The notes under the pieces: generated by a model | Told to the model about the DNA's origin: nothing | The model's database searches: none | What the model saw: the letters and a program-made list of their open reading frames with translations, nothing else | NCBI RefSeq assembly: GCF_932526225.1 | Contig: NC_064044.1 | Coordinates: forward strand, 5,059,747 to 5,123,746 | DNA from: Nematostella vectensis | Lineage: Eukaryota; Cnidaria; Anthozoa; Actiniaria; Edwardsiidae | Direction of reading: 5' to 3' | DNA length: 64,000 nt | Part shown: piece by piece, positions 39,644 through 50,809 of the stretch | Numbering within the stretch: the stretch's first letter is position 1 | Layout: each line of letters begins with the position of its first letter | Program-made: the position numbers and the translations under genes

Positions 39644-42600
39644 ATGCGCTCCGTTTCGTTCGTGGAACACATAGAGCTCGATTTCAGCGGCAATTTGTTC
39701 AACGAGGGACTTTTACTAGAGGATATCGATAACGATGGAAGTAATGAGCTGGTATTAGGGAATGTCAACGGAGAAATCTTCGTTTTCAAAGGTAAAAGCC
39801 AGCCAGTGATTTATACTCGATGCTTTAGTCTGTTTTGTTCTAAAAAAACAAACATCCTTATATAAAACTTAGTGATATTGAAATGATAAATAAATAACAA
39901 CCTCCTAAGCTATCTTTCTTGTTTACTTAGTGTAAGCCTTTTATTAGTGTAAGCCTAGGGGACACTTGGGATAGTCATTTGCTAGACAAGACTCAGAACA
40001 AAGGGATAGTTAAGCCTAGGGGACACTTGGGATAGTCATTTGCTAGACAAGACTCAAAACAAAGGGATAGTTAAGATAGGAAATGAAGACACAAAATTCC
40101 TCAATTTCTTGTGCATCATTGTTGGGTTTCATCCAAGTTGCTTGTTTTTCATCCCGCGCCAAAACTTGTCAAACAACAAAAGCCTTTGTTGAAAACTTGT
40201 TGCACGAAGTAGAGCATGATTCTACTTTGAATCATAAATTCTGGCTCTGTTTTTTGCTTTTCATCCAACACTCAACTTATCACAAGACATCCTTAGCCAA
40301 GATCGCCTCTGATTAGTTGGTTCAGCAGGGCCGTAGCAGGGGTGGGGCACTGGGGGCATATGCCACCCAATATTTTAAAAAATTATAAGGAAATGACTAA
40401 TATGGGCGTGGCTGCCCCCCAATATTCTCTTAATGTTTCTGTATTGTGCTCCCCCCTAATCTTACATGGCCTGCTATGGCTCTGTTCAGATCAGGTCAAA
40501 GTCCAAATCATATTTACATGTTAACAACATAAATGGCAGAGATGATATCACCCGTAAAATCTACTACATCCTGCTCATCCATTGAAACAATATAAAGCTT
40601 CTTCAATAGGAGAAGTGATATTGGACAAGAACATTACTGATTTGGAGAAAAATAGGCAACTTTCATTGATGCAGAACTGGCAACAATGATGTGCAACAAG
40701 TATAGAGATTTTGTGCCTCATATATTTTCCTACGAATGGGTTTTTGATGGTAGAGATACAAATGATATAACTCACATTATATTTCTCTGTGTGCTTGAAT
40801 AAAAATGTGGTAATGTGCCATGAAATCTTGGGTGTGTGCTCTTGTTGTCACATCACCTATCCCAAATATTGATGTCTGTACGTGACTTCACACATTGACT
40901 GGGAAAGTAGGCTCTAATTTGTTCTAGATTTGGCTTCACAAAATCCAACCCAGTTTTTGAGAAGTTTGTCAGGATGTGTGCCTTTCTCAATATTCTTTAT
41001 TATCTACATTTATAGTGAAATATTTCCAATACATCCACATACTGTACAGTATGATTTTTTATTCAATCCTTGTGCATCACCTTTCATCAGGTACTGCAAG
41101 CAAACCATGGAGAGTGTCCAAACAGAATGGCATGATAACTTGTGTTGGTTCTGGAGACTTGTGGAATAGAGGCAAAAAGGTCCTCGTTGCAATTACTGCT
41201 GATGGATGGTGTCATTTGTTTGATGTGAGTCCATAGGCAGTAGCATCTATGTGATATTACGAAATACTAGTTGTCCCCAGAGAAGTCATTTAATGTGTTA
41301 TACAAGGTTTTCAGGGGTGGAGGAGTGGTCCCATAAGTGGGGGGAAGTTTGGGGGGAGGGGTGGGAAGTGGTTTCAGGGGGGAGGGGTGGGGGATAACCT
41401 AGGTTTTTATGCACAGGATTTTAAACTGTTCAACAAATTTGTTGTTGGTTGGCTATGCATCACTTGAAACCCGTTGGTTTAAAAAAGCATTCATATATAA
41501 AGAAACATCTGCTCAGAAAAGTGTGTGGGGGGGGGGTGCTGCCCCTCCCCTTCCGCCACACCCGTCTTTTCTACAGTAACACCCTTTTATATGTAGTAAG
41601 AAGCCCGCTTTACCTATTGACACCTATTATCATGCCACAGGAAAACTCCTATATAGGAACAGCAACAGTTATACTGTATATATAGCTCAACAGTTAGAAG
41701 TGATTATTTTTGCTTTTTGAAAAGTCTTGCTTGAGGGAGTCAACAAAGCTATCAAACCATAAAGCTAAAGGGTGTTTAATATTTACAGGGGTGGATCCAG
41801 GATTTACTAAGGGGTCAAGAGGCACCAAATATAATAAAACATGTGGCAGACATGAGTGGCAGCCACTGATCAATGTTGATGGTCAGTGTTGCCTCCTAAA
41901 GAGTATGAAATACCATCCTGTAATGGTGATGCAATGCTGGTAGGGAATGTGTGCACACAAATTGATTGTGCATGAGCCAGCATCTTATTCCTAGAATTAT
42001 CGATTTAAATCACTGAAAAAAAAGGAGCTGCGCTGTCATCACAGGGTGTGTACTGTAATAATCTAATAAACGCCCCCTATCTAAAGAATGCCTCCTATCT
42101 AATCAGCTCTTCCCTCTATTTAACGTCCCCCCTACCCTCCCTTCCAGCTTAAAAACATAGGAATTCCGGTAATACAAATTTGATTGCCTTCTGCTCAATC
42201 TAAGCTTGGCTTCTTATGGTGGGTGAGACTTGCTCAATGTCAAGAAATGCTTGCCATGCAGGCTATAATTTTAATGTGATCCCCACTGCATTTGGGTTTG
42301 TTATATTGTTTTAGTTTGTAAAGAACGCCTCTCCCTTATAAACACCCCTGTCTATTGAATGCTCTCCTCAGACCATTGAAATTTAATAAATGCCCTGGGG
42401 ATTTATTAGATCATTTCAGCATGTAATTATGCCCTAATATTGGTTGAAATGTAAAGAAAACATAAAATAATTGATTACAAAAACTTGCTGTCTTCACTGA
42501 ACCTGATTCCAGATTGAAAGAAAACCAGAAGATGGGTATACCATGAGGCCATCCTACTCACAGCTCCTGCCGTCCAATGCCAAAACTCTGCTGATAGCTG

Positions 42601-45600
42601 ATATTGATGGTGATGGGTTATGTGAGATGGTAACTGGTCACACGGATAGGGAGGTGTATGTGCACAGATGGATTGCAGAACAACTAACAACAGAATCATC
42701 ACCAGCAAAAGGTTCATATTCACTCTGAAATGAATGTAGCCCTTATTTCTATTTTAATTTGTTCGACAACAAAAAGCCAAATTTTTGGCTCCTGTATTTG
42801 TTGACTAGTCTCTTTATTATTGATGAAGTGCTTTGTAAAAGGGGTAGGGGGGTGTTACTTCTTTTTACCAGCAGAGATCAGGCCCGTAGCCAGGGGGTTC
42901 GGAAGAACCACCCCACTTGACTAAAAGGTCCGGTCTAATGAAGGAAAATTCATTAGAGCAAGTTAGGGCAATATGCAAGTTAGGGCAATATGTAAGAGAA
43001 AGTGGTATGCTAAATGAGTAAATAAATCCCCCATTCAAAATCCTGGCTACGGGCCTGGAGATGGCTGCAAATCGAGATATGGTTTTCAGGTGCTAAGCTT
43101 ACCATGTCTCCAAATGCCATATCAGCTACATATGGGTCCGATTCTCTGTCAAGTGCCTCTGTCCAGTGCCACATCAATTTGGTATTTTCCCCTATTTTGC
43201 TATGCTGTCTTTTTTTCCACTTTTTTTTTCATGGCTAACAATGATTGTCCTGTTGACCCTTTCTCAATACTGCCAATATCCTATCATGTTCCATCTTTGG
43301 GTATTTACTTCTCCATACTTGGGTTTTAATGTGTGGGATTTTCAAACAATCAAGTTTATTTCATCAAATAAATGATAATAATGCAAAAAATAGTGATGAT
43401 GAGGAGTCTACTAAAAAGCACTTGTGCTTACGAGGCATAGACTCCTGTCACAGACTTAGTAGCATGTCTACTATAAAATATATATTTGCGTAAATTCGTA
43501 TGTCTTTAGAAATCCTTCACTGACGCGGGTGGGAAGCCTGTGGTTTTATCTAAGGATTACTTATTATTAAATTTACATGTGGCTGATTTGATGAAATAAA
43601 GTAGAATAATATATTCTATAAATCAATAGCTGCTTTTTGAGAAAGAATATTGTCCTTTATTTTGAACAAAGTTATTGATCTGGATAGTTTTGCTTGTGAA
43701 TCGAGGTTGCTATTGCTTCAGATTTCTTGACCCCTGTACGTTTTGCATTTAACAATTGTATCCTCTCAATTTCAGGTGGGGTGGCAAATGCTCAGACTTA
43801 TGAAGAAATAGGCTCTCCTCTTCCCTTGGAAACCAATTCACTGCCCAAGCAAAAGCCAAAACCACCTCTAGATAACAAACAGGTACTATCTTGGGTTACG
43901 TATTTTGATGCTTCTCAGGGAAAGGGATAGAGGCACTTGTGTGTGTGTGTGGGGGGGGGGGGGGGGGGGGGGAAACTCTCCGGAAAAGTAGATGGGGATG
44001 ATTGGCCTATCTTTTAGGGTATAAAATTTCGACGAACTGCTATCCCTTAGGGGTTGTTGAAGGATTTTTCCGATTCTGCTATCACTTATAACTTATATAA
44101 TTCGTGTACACAGGACGAGCAATGAGCTAACTATGAGTGACTGTACATTTATTCCCAATCCAACATGGCGGACTTCAATCGTACAGTGAAACGGTCTGCC
44201 GCTGACAAGCAGACCGTTGACCAACATCTCCCCCTTTTTAACGAAAATTAAATTATAATAAAATAAAACAAACAACGCCTTAACGGTTAACCATAACGTT
44301 CTACAGTGTTCCTATGATGGTCACTGAAGAGTGGTTCTAAACATCAGCTACTTGAGAAGATAATCTTTAAGTCTCTGTGGAGTTTTGATTCCCTCCCAGA
44401 TCTTGTCTGTATTGCCGGGTTGAGCGTTTCAGGTTTTCCCTGGGTGTCTTGAGGCAGAGGTATTTCTACCGCGAGCCCATCCATGGGGTTTGATTTATTG
44501 ATCTTTTCAGCCTGGTGTGACGAAACCTGGCTTTTGTGTATCTGCGGTGTATTGTGGGTGATCCCTGTGGGCTGACTGAACTGGGCTGGATTGGATTGGC
44601 GATATAAGGCTCCGATGCTGGGTATCTCATCACCATCATCTGCGGTTGGTCGTCAGTTGGTGGTGGCGCTGCAGGTCTTAGCTGGACTCTGTTCCTCCTG
44701 ATGTTGATTCCGCGCGGAGTTCGTATTGTGTACGACCTTGCTGTTTCATCTTTCTCGAAGACTTCACCATAGCGCCATGGTTGCCCGCGTTGGTTTGGTC
44801 GTGGTTTGGCGTAGGCATAGTTGCCTACGTCAAGAGATCTTTGCTGTGTTCCTGCTGTCTTGTCATAGTACGCTTTCGTTTCACTCCTTTTCTTGACTAT
44901 TTCCTGTTTTACGGTTTCAAAGTTGACCATGGATGGAGCCAGGAGTTGTTCTGTGGTGGGTAGTGTGGTTCTTGTACGTCTCAAAAACATGCGTTGCGCT
45001 GGCGAGCAGGTGTGTTCTTGAGGCGGGGTGTTTCGGTACATCAGCATCGCGTTTTGAAAGTCGTTTGCCTTTTTCAGCATTGATTTTGCGACCTTGACAG
45101 CAGCCTCAGCTCTTCCATTGCCTTTTGGGTGGTATGGCGACGACGCTGTGTGCTTGAAGCCATAGTCAGCTGAGAACTGTCTGTATTCCTTGCTTATAAA
45201 CTGGGGACCGTTGTCAGTGTGGCAGTTCACCGGAATGCCATATCTCGCAAAATGTGCCTGAGTTTTCTCGATGACTGTGGGAGCTAGGGTGTCTTCCAGT
45301 TTGTCCACTTCAATCCAGTCAGAGAAGAGACAGACCGTGACCAAATAGTTCTGCTTGTCTATTTCACATGTATCCTGGCTGACTATCTCCCATGGTCTAG
45401 TGGGTATGGGTAGAGACCGCATGGGTTCCTTTGGGGCTGATTGTCCATATTGGGCACAAGTGCCACAGGATTCACATGCGTCCTGAATTGCTTTCCTCAT
45501 CCCTGGCCAGAATAGGACTTCACGTGCCATGCGTATGTTGGATTCTGCGCCAAAGTGATTTGCGTGTATCTTGGAGAGCATGGTTTTGTACATTGATTGG

Positions 45601-48600
45601 GGTATCATTACTTGTATGCCTTTGTAGATTATGCCGTTCTGTACTGACAGCTCGTCCCTGTAGCACCAGTAGGGGCGGAGCGAATGTTGCAGGCGTGTTT
45701 TGTCTTCTGGCCATCCATGTATGATGACGTCTTGTAAGGCTGCCAATGTAGTATCTTTGCTTGTCTCTTCCCTTATTTGGCTCTCAGTGTTCTCTGTTAG
45801 CCTTGGGTTCTTGTCGGTGTCTCTGGCCGCCATCTCTGTGCGGAATACTTCGAAAGATGTTACTTTAGCGGCAATGGGTTGAGGAAGGGCTGCTCTAGAG
45901 AGAGTGTCGGCCAGGTAGAGGGTCGGGCCTCTTTTGTAGGTAAGCTTGAATTGATAGCGCTACAACTTCATGATCATCTTCTGTAAGCGTGCAGGAGCCT
46001 TGTTGAGAGGTTTCTTCATGATGGTTTCGAGGGGCTGGTGGTCGGTGTGAACTTCATGATCATCTTCTGTAAGCGTGCAGGAGCCTTGTTGAGAGGTTTC
46101 TTCATGATGGTTTCGAGGGGCTGGTGGTCGGTGTGAACTTCATGATCATCTTCTGTAAGCGTGCAGGAGCCTTGTTGAGAGGTTTCTTCATGATGGTTTC
46201 GAGGGGCTGGTGGTCGGTGTGAACTTCATAATCATCTTCTATAAGCGTGCAGGAGCCTTGTTGAGAGGTTTCTTCATGATGGTTTCGAGGGGCTGGTGGT
46301 CGGTGTGAACTTCATGATCATCTTCTGTAAGCGTGCAGGAGCCTTGTTGAGAGGTTTCTTCATGATGGTTTCGAGGGGCTGGTGGTCGGTGTGAACTTCA
46401 TGATCATCTTCTATAAGCGTGCAGGAGCCTTGTTTAGAGGTTTCTTCATGATGGTTTCGAGGGGCTGGTGGTCGGTGTGAACTTCGATATCTGACTTGCC
46501 GTATAGCCACTGGTCAAATTTCTGGAAACCGTTACAGATAGCCAAACACTCCTTCTCGATTTGTGAGTAGCGTTGTTCTGTTGGGCTCACACTTGAGGAA
46601 GTGAAAGCCACCGGCTGGAGTTTACCCTCGTCATTGGGTTGGAGCAGAGTTCCACCGACAGCATAGTCACTGGCGTCCGTCTGTAGCACGACTGGCTTGT
46701 GAAGATCATAGTAGGCTAAGACAGGAGCTGATGAGATCATGTTTTGCTTTCTTGAACGCTCTATCATGTGCTTCAGACCAGTTGAAAGTAACGGCATCTT
46801 GGGTTAGCATGCGCAGCGGCTGTATTTCTGTGCTCAGGTTTGGGCAGAATGGCTCGAGATTGTTTACTATTCCGATGAATCGAAGTAGTGCTTGCTTGTT
46901 ATTTGGTGTTGGCATCTCAGTTATGGCTGTTATCTTGTCTGGATCCGGTTTCATTCCTTCGTCCGAGATTATGGTTCCCATAAATTCGAGCTCTGTCAGC
47001 TTGAACTGAAGCTTCTGTGCATTGAGCTTGATATTTCTCTGTTTACAGCGTTCCATCAGGGCGACGAATCGTCTGTCGTGATCTTTCTCAGCTTCTGCGA
47101 AATCTTTTTCCTCTCCGAATACTAGGATGTCGTCTGCGATACATATGATGCCTTCCAGGCCTTCGAGTGCGGTTAACAGTCGCATCTGAAACTCTGAAAC
47201 AGTAGATATGGGGACCGCTTGATTTCTGCGTCTGGTAGCACTGACTGCAGTGTGTTGTAAGACATCGTGTTGCAGGTAGCTGCTGTGTCGATCTGAAACT
47301 CGACCGGCTTGAAAGACGACCCTGTCGTTGAAAGTGGTAGAGTTGTGAAATAGCGCTTTCCCGGGCTTTTGGAGGGGCTGTCTGTATCTATGTTGTGTAC
47401 TTGTGCTTCCAGTGCGTACATATCGAAGCCATAGTCGGGGTTGGGAGCTGAACCATATTGCTGCTCTTCACATATATTGGTGTAATGGACATCCCTTGGT
47501 CGAGGCGAGGCGCGGGCACGTGGATAGCCCCGCCGACTGCGCTGGTTATATCCCCTTGCCTGAGGTCTTCCTCTTGCTTGTTGTTGTCGCTGGTTCGAGC
47601 CGGACGCTTGGGGGTTGTGTTCTTCTAAACAGACTCGGGCGAAATGATCATTGCCAGCACACTTTGAACATGACTTGCCGTTCCAGGGGTGGGGTCCTCT
47701 TCGGTCGCCACACCAAAAGCAGGTTCCTGGTTCTCGTCGCAGTTTCATTTGGCTGTGTCTAAGGCCTGTCCAATGTACTTCCTCTTCGATTCCTTTTGCC
47801 GACGAGTCAGCGATGAGCTTACTTGTCTTCTTTGCAGATTCTATTGATTTTGCTTCAGAAACCACATCCTTCAAGGTCGGGTTTGATGTGTGTTTTCAGC
47901 AGCTCTGTTCGCATCTGTTCTTCACTGAGACCAAAGATGAATTTGTCTCGGGATAGTTCGTCGTTGAGCTCTCCATAGCCACAAAGGCTGCTAGCTTGAC
48001 GGACCTTCACTTCCCATTCTTGTATTGACTCATGTTTCTGCTGACATGACGTCCAGAACTTGAATCGATCGGTCAACAGCGAGCTCCCTGTGGTGCCTGT
48101 GTAGTGGGCTCGTAGTTTTTCCATCCAAATCCATGGTTTTTTCTTCTCTCCCTCAGGTATTTGTGGCTCGATAGTGTATCTAAGGACGGACAAAGCTTCA
48201 TCGGGTAGGGAGGATCGCAATGCCGATATTTCCAGAAGGGGGCTCTTGTAGTGTTCCAGGCGTTCTGTTCCGGGGTCTTTTCCCAGGTCCCGATATTTCG
48301 CTTGTATGCAGTAATCGTTGAATCGGAGCTCGATGTTTTTTAAATTTCCGGCCAGCTTTAGCTCCGGTCTCTTCGGGTTGGACATATCCCACTTCTGACC
48401 CCAAGTCGTGTACACAGGACGAGCAATGAGCTAACTATGAGTGACTGTACATTTATTCCCAATCCAACATGGCGGACTTCAATCTTACAGTGAAACGGTC
48501 TGCCGCTGACCAACATATATATAGCTACGGTAGCTCTTAGGGCTAAGGTCTGTCCAGCTGTCTGCTTGGGTGTCTGTCTATCTGTCTGCTTGTGTGTCTG

Positions 48601-50079
48601 TCTGCTGTTGTGTCTATCCGTCTTTCTGCTAGTGTGTCTGTCCAACTATCTATTCCCACTTTCTATCTTTGCGCCCGTCCTTTTGTCAATGATCAATTTA
48701 CCTGTCTATTAACAAAAAGCATTTTCTTTAGTTGTCAAAGGATGAAAAACAGGAAAACAAAGAACCAGAAAACGTGCCATCAGAACACGATGAGATAGAA
48801 ATTCCCAGAGGTCATTTTGCTCAGATCAAGAGCTGGTCGCTATACAGTCAGATCACTTCACTGGTGATTTACAAGGCTTCCAGAACACAATACCTACTGG
48901 TATCTCAGCCTGGCGGAACTTTCATCAACTTGCTGGCAACTGATATATCCAAAACAGAGGTGAGGTGACACGTAAACATAGAAATATACCCGGGGCCGCT
49001 TTTAAGTAGCGTGAACAATCAAAATTATGAAGGAACAATGAACAGTGCACGTAGATGAGCAGACGCGCGTTAACAATCAAGATTATGAAGGAACCATGAA
49101 CGAAGCGCGTAGATTTTGAGCAGACGCGATTGAACTATCAGAATTATGACGGAACAATGGACCGTGCGCGAAGATAAAGACCAAACGCGCGTGACAAATA
49201 GAATTATTAAGGGAACAATGGACATTGTGCGTAGATAATGATCAAACGCGCGTGAACAGTCAAAATTGTGAGGGAACCATGGGCAGTGCATGTCGATAAG
49301 CAAACGCACGCGTACAACCAAAATTAAGAGGGAACAATGGACAGTGCACGTAGATAATGAGCAGTCGCGCCGGGAACAATCAGAATTATGAAGGAACAAC
49401 TGGCAGACGCGCGTGGTGACAATCAAACATCCATAAAAGTTCATTTTTTTGTGTTCATTTTTATCAGGACAAACAGGAAGAACATTCAGCCGGTTTCAAG
49501 GCCGACTTCCCTCTGCCTTTTCTCCGCAGCAAACAAAACCAGGGCATCACCACTACAATGGTAACCCTTTCCCCTAACCACTCAAGTAACCGTGACAACG
49601 ACGACCCAGAACTACTAGCCATAGGCTTACTGGATGGAGACCTATCCGTACTCAACCAGAACCGCATATTATGGACACTGCACCTTGAGCAGAACATCTT
49701 TTCCCTCTCTAAGCTCGATGTGACTTCTGATGGGTATGAAGAAATAATAGCATGCGCCTGGGATGGCTCAACATATATAATTGACTCTGACCAGAACATT
49801 GTGAAATTCGAGTTCCGCGAAAATGTGCTGGCTTTCGGTGCCGGACATTTCGCTGTAAATGGTGCCAATGTACCTTGTCTTGTGTATGTGACTTTTTCCA
49901 ATACTGTGGTGATATACTGGAACATCACACTGTCCAGATTGACACCAGCAAATCTTGTCAAAGTTACAAGCGACCAGGAAGAAACCATTAATGCCTTGGA
50001 AAAGCTTGGGGTTGCGGAGGGAGGACATATTGACAAAAATAAGTTTCAGAAACTTTGCGCTAATATTTTATATGGATGA
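39644..50079 (+). CDS. ITFG2: ITFG2 (integrin-alpha FG-GAP repeat protein 2)
   Basis: Exons 39644-39791, 41091-41224, 42513-42711, 43776-43882, 48732-48959 and 49468-50079 join in phase to 475 residues plus stop; the human protein is about 447. ITFG2 belongs to KICSTOR, which recruits GATOR1 to lysosomes and so restrains mTORC1 when nutrients are low. Evidence: start M-R-S-V-S, the calcium-loop-like D-I-D-N-D-G (27-32) and D-I-D-G-D-G in exon 3, a G-W-x-H-L-F-D-like end of exon 2, V-S-Q-P-G in exon 5, and A-C-A-W-D-G and P-C-L-V-Y-V-T-F in exon 6. The exon-3 donor (G|gttcat) is weak. Intron 4 is swollen to 4.85 kb by a retrotransposon in reverse orientation. An AATAAA lies at about 50555. Tail-to-tail with ELP6. 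Confidence 0.95.
39951..40075 (+). repeat. 61-bp direct tandem duplication in ITFG2 intron 1
   Basis: Two almost identical copies starting AAGCCTAGGGGACACTTGGG at 39951 and 40012. Non-coding. Confidence 0.9.
40326..40484 (+). mobile_element. MITE family B, complete copy with flanking duplication
   Basis: Inverted ends CAGGGCCGTAGCAGG and (reverse complement) CAGAGCCATAGCAGG. TTCAG occurs immediately on both sides (40321-40325 and 40485-40489). Non-coding, 159 bp, best reference copy for the family in this window. Confidence 0.8.
43938..43972 (+). repeat. (TG)n followed by a long G-run
   Basis: Simple sequence just inside ITFG2 intron 4. Similar TG-then-G tracts occur near 30497 and 58586. 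Confidence 0.9.
44103..44226 (-). repeat. 3' LTR
   Basis: 124 bp on the minus strand, preceded by the purine tract. It contains about 15 bp (near AACGGTCTGCTTGTC) absent from the 5' LTR and otherwise matches it with about one substitution. Confidence 0.85.
44466..45833 (-). pseudogene. Integrase region of the LTR retrotransposon
   Basis: The longest intact frame of the element, about 455 codons. The zinc-binding H-x3-H and C-x2-C pairs (I-H-A-N-H, C-E-S-C-G-T-C) are followed by the catalytic core: D in S-Q-D-T-C, D in T-D-N-G-P-Q-F, and E in G-R-A-E-A. A basic, proline-rich C-terminus without an obvious chromodomain ends the frame. The frame opens inside the polyprotein, not at its true start, so it is a fragment of gag-pol. 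It integrates element DNA in an active copy; this copy is inactive because RT is broken. Confidence 0.9.
45965..46490 (-). repeat. 86-bp minisatellite within the RNase H region
   Basis: About six copies of an 86-bp unit (landmark GAACTTCATGATCATCTTC at about 46050, 46136, 46222, 46308 and 46394). It derives from the coding segment after the T-D-H-Q-P-L-E motif. Since 86 is not a multiple of three, successive copies change frame and the polyprotein is disrupted. Confidence 0.92.
46411..47185 (-). pseudogene. Reverse transcriptase C-terminal half and RNase H region
   Basis: The RT palm motif I-A-D-D-I-L-V-F-G and the thumb (F-M-G-T-I-I, then L-R-F-I-G-I-V-N) read to about 46706. After a frame change near 46740, RNase H follows (T-D-A-S-D-Y-A-V-G-G, I-E-K-E-C-L-A). 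RT motifs upstream of the palm are absent: the protease text joins directly to F-Q-M-R-L-L, showing an internal deletion. Confidence 0.88.
47173..48385 (-). pseudogene. gag and protease region of the LTR retrotransposon
   Basis: Gag begins M-S-N-P-K-R-P at 48385 and includes a W-E-V-K-V-R-Q and F-I-F-G-L-like capsid segment. A frameshift near 47870 separates it from the nucleocapsid cysteine cluster (C-F-W-C-G, C-S-K-C, H-F-A-R-V-C), an arginine-rich linker and the aspartic-protease motif D-T-A-A-T. The segment ends at the deletion junction near 47200. Confidence 0.88.
48407..48515 (-). repeat. 5' LTR
   Basis: 109 bp on the minus strand, followed by the presumed primer-binding region at 48387-48406. 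A clear short target duplication could not be fixed because both flanks are TA-rich. Confidence 0.85.
49010..49430 (+). repeat. About 60-bp degenerate tandem repeat in ITFG2 intron 5
   Basis: Seven irregular units containing GAACAATCA, ATTATGA(A/C)GGAACAATG, AGTGC(A/G)CGTAGAT and GAGCAGACGCGCGT. Units have drifted by substitutions and small indels. Non-coding. Confidence 0.85.
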
Positions 50080-50809
50080 CGTATGAGTCAATGAGTGCTT
50101 GTCCCCATGAAGCCATAGCCTGCTGAAGGGGTTTTACGCAGCCTTGGAACGGTAAAGATGACAATTGCATTTATAAACGTTCTTGTGTTACAGTGCAACC
50201 AGTAAAACCGTTAACACCCAAAATGTTAGTCTTCTTGGCAGCTGCCCGCGTTTGTCAGTCGTGAAAGCACTCCAACGTGGATGGCTGCAAAGGAGACTAC
50301 TGAAATATGTGTGGAATGTTTATTGTCTTCTGATGAATCAGAAGAGAGAATTCAGACACTGAAAGTTGTCGAAACATGTTTCTAGTTGAGTGTTTGAATA
50401 TCTTGTGAGTGATTGGTTGGAACAAGCATTCCATACATCCATGCATATTTCCGGTGTTCACGCTTTTACTGCTCGCACTGTAAAAGCCATTCCTGAGGTC
50501 CAGTTAATAGGTCACTCATCTTTTCTTAAATACCAAGATCAACGGTCTTCTTAAGTATCAATAAAGGTGTATACCAGAGTTAAATTGATCAACTTAGCAG
50601 TCTCCTTGCATTAGAAGGGAAGGGTCTCCCCCCCCCCTCTAGCCACCTGCCTCATAAATTGGGATTGTGACCGCCTTTCCCCACCCCTAGTCTCTCTCGC
50701 AGAATTTCTAGACACTTGGCACCAGTTAGGGCCTGAGTTTAAGCAATGCCTGGTGTGACAAGCCCAGGTTGTCTGTTGTCTGTTCACTCCCTTCATCCTA
50801 TTTATTTTG
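50080..50809. other. 3' regions of convergent ITFG2 and ELP6
   Basis: ITFG2 3' UTR with a likely AATAAA at about 50555. On the other strand an AATAAA lies at 50801-50806, almost directly after the ELP6 stop. No other gene was seen between them. Confidence 0.6.

Larger units (their letters stand above)
44103..48515 (-). mobile_element. Ty3/gypsy-type LTR retrotransposon, degenerate, in ITFG2 intron 4
   Basis: Minus-strand element of about 4.4 kb with very short LTRs at 48407-48515 (5') and 44103-44226 (3'), both TGTTGGTC to GTGTACACG. After the 5' LTR comes TTGGGGTCAGAAGTGGGAT (likely primer-binding region), and AAAAAGGGGGAGA (polypurine tract) precedes the 3' LTR. Order on the minus strand: gag from 48385, zinc-knuckle cysteines, protease (F-Q-I-D-T-A-A), RT from about 47185 (I-A-D-D-I-L-V-F-G), RNase H (L-Q-T-D-A-S-D) and integrase (45833-44466). 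The order with integrase last supports Ty3/gypsy. Breaks: a frameshift in gag near 47870, loss of the N-terminal half of RT near 47200, a frameshift before RNase H, and an 86-bp minisatellite in RNase H. Confidence 0.93.
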
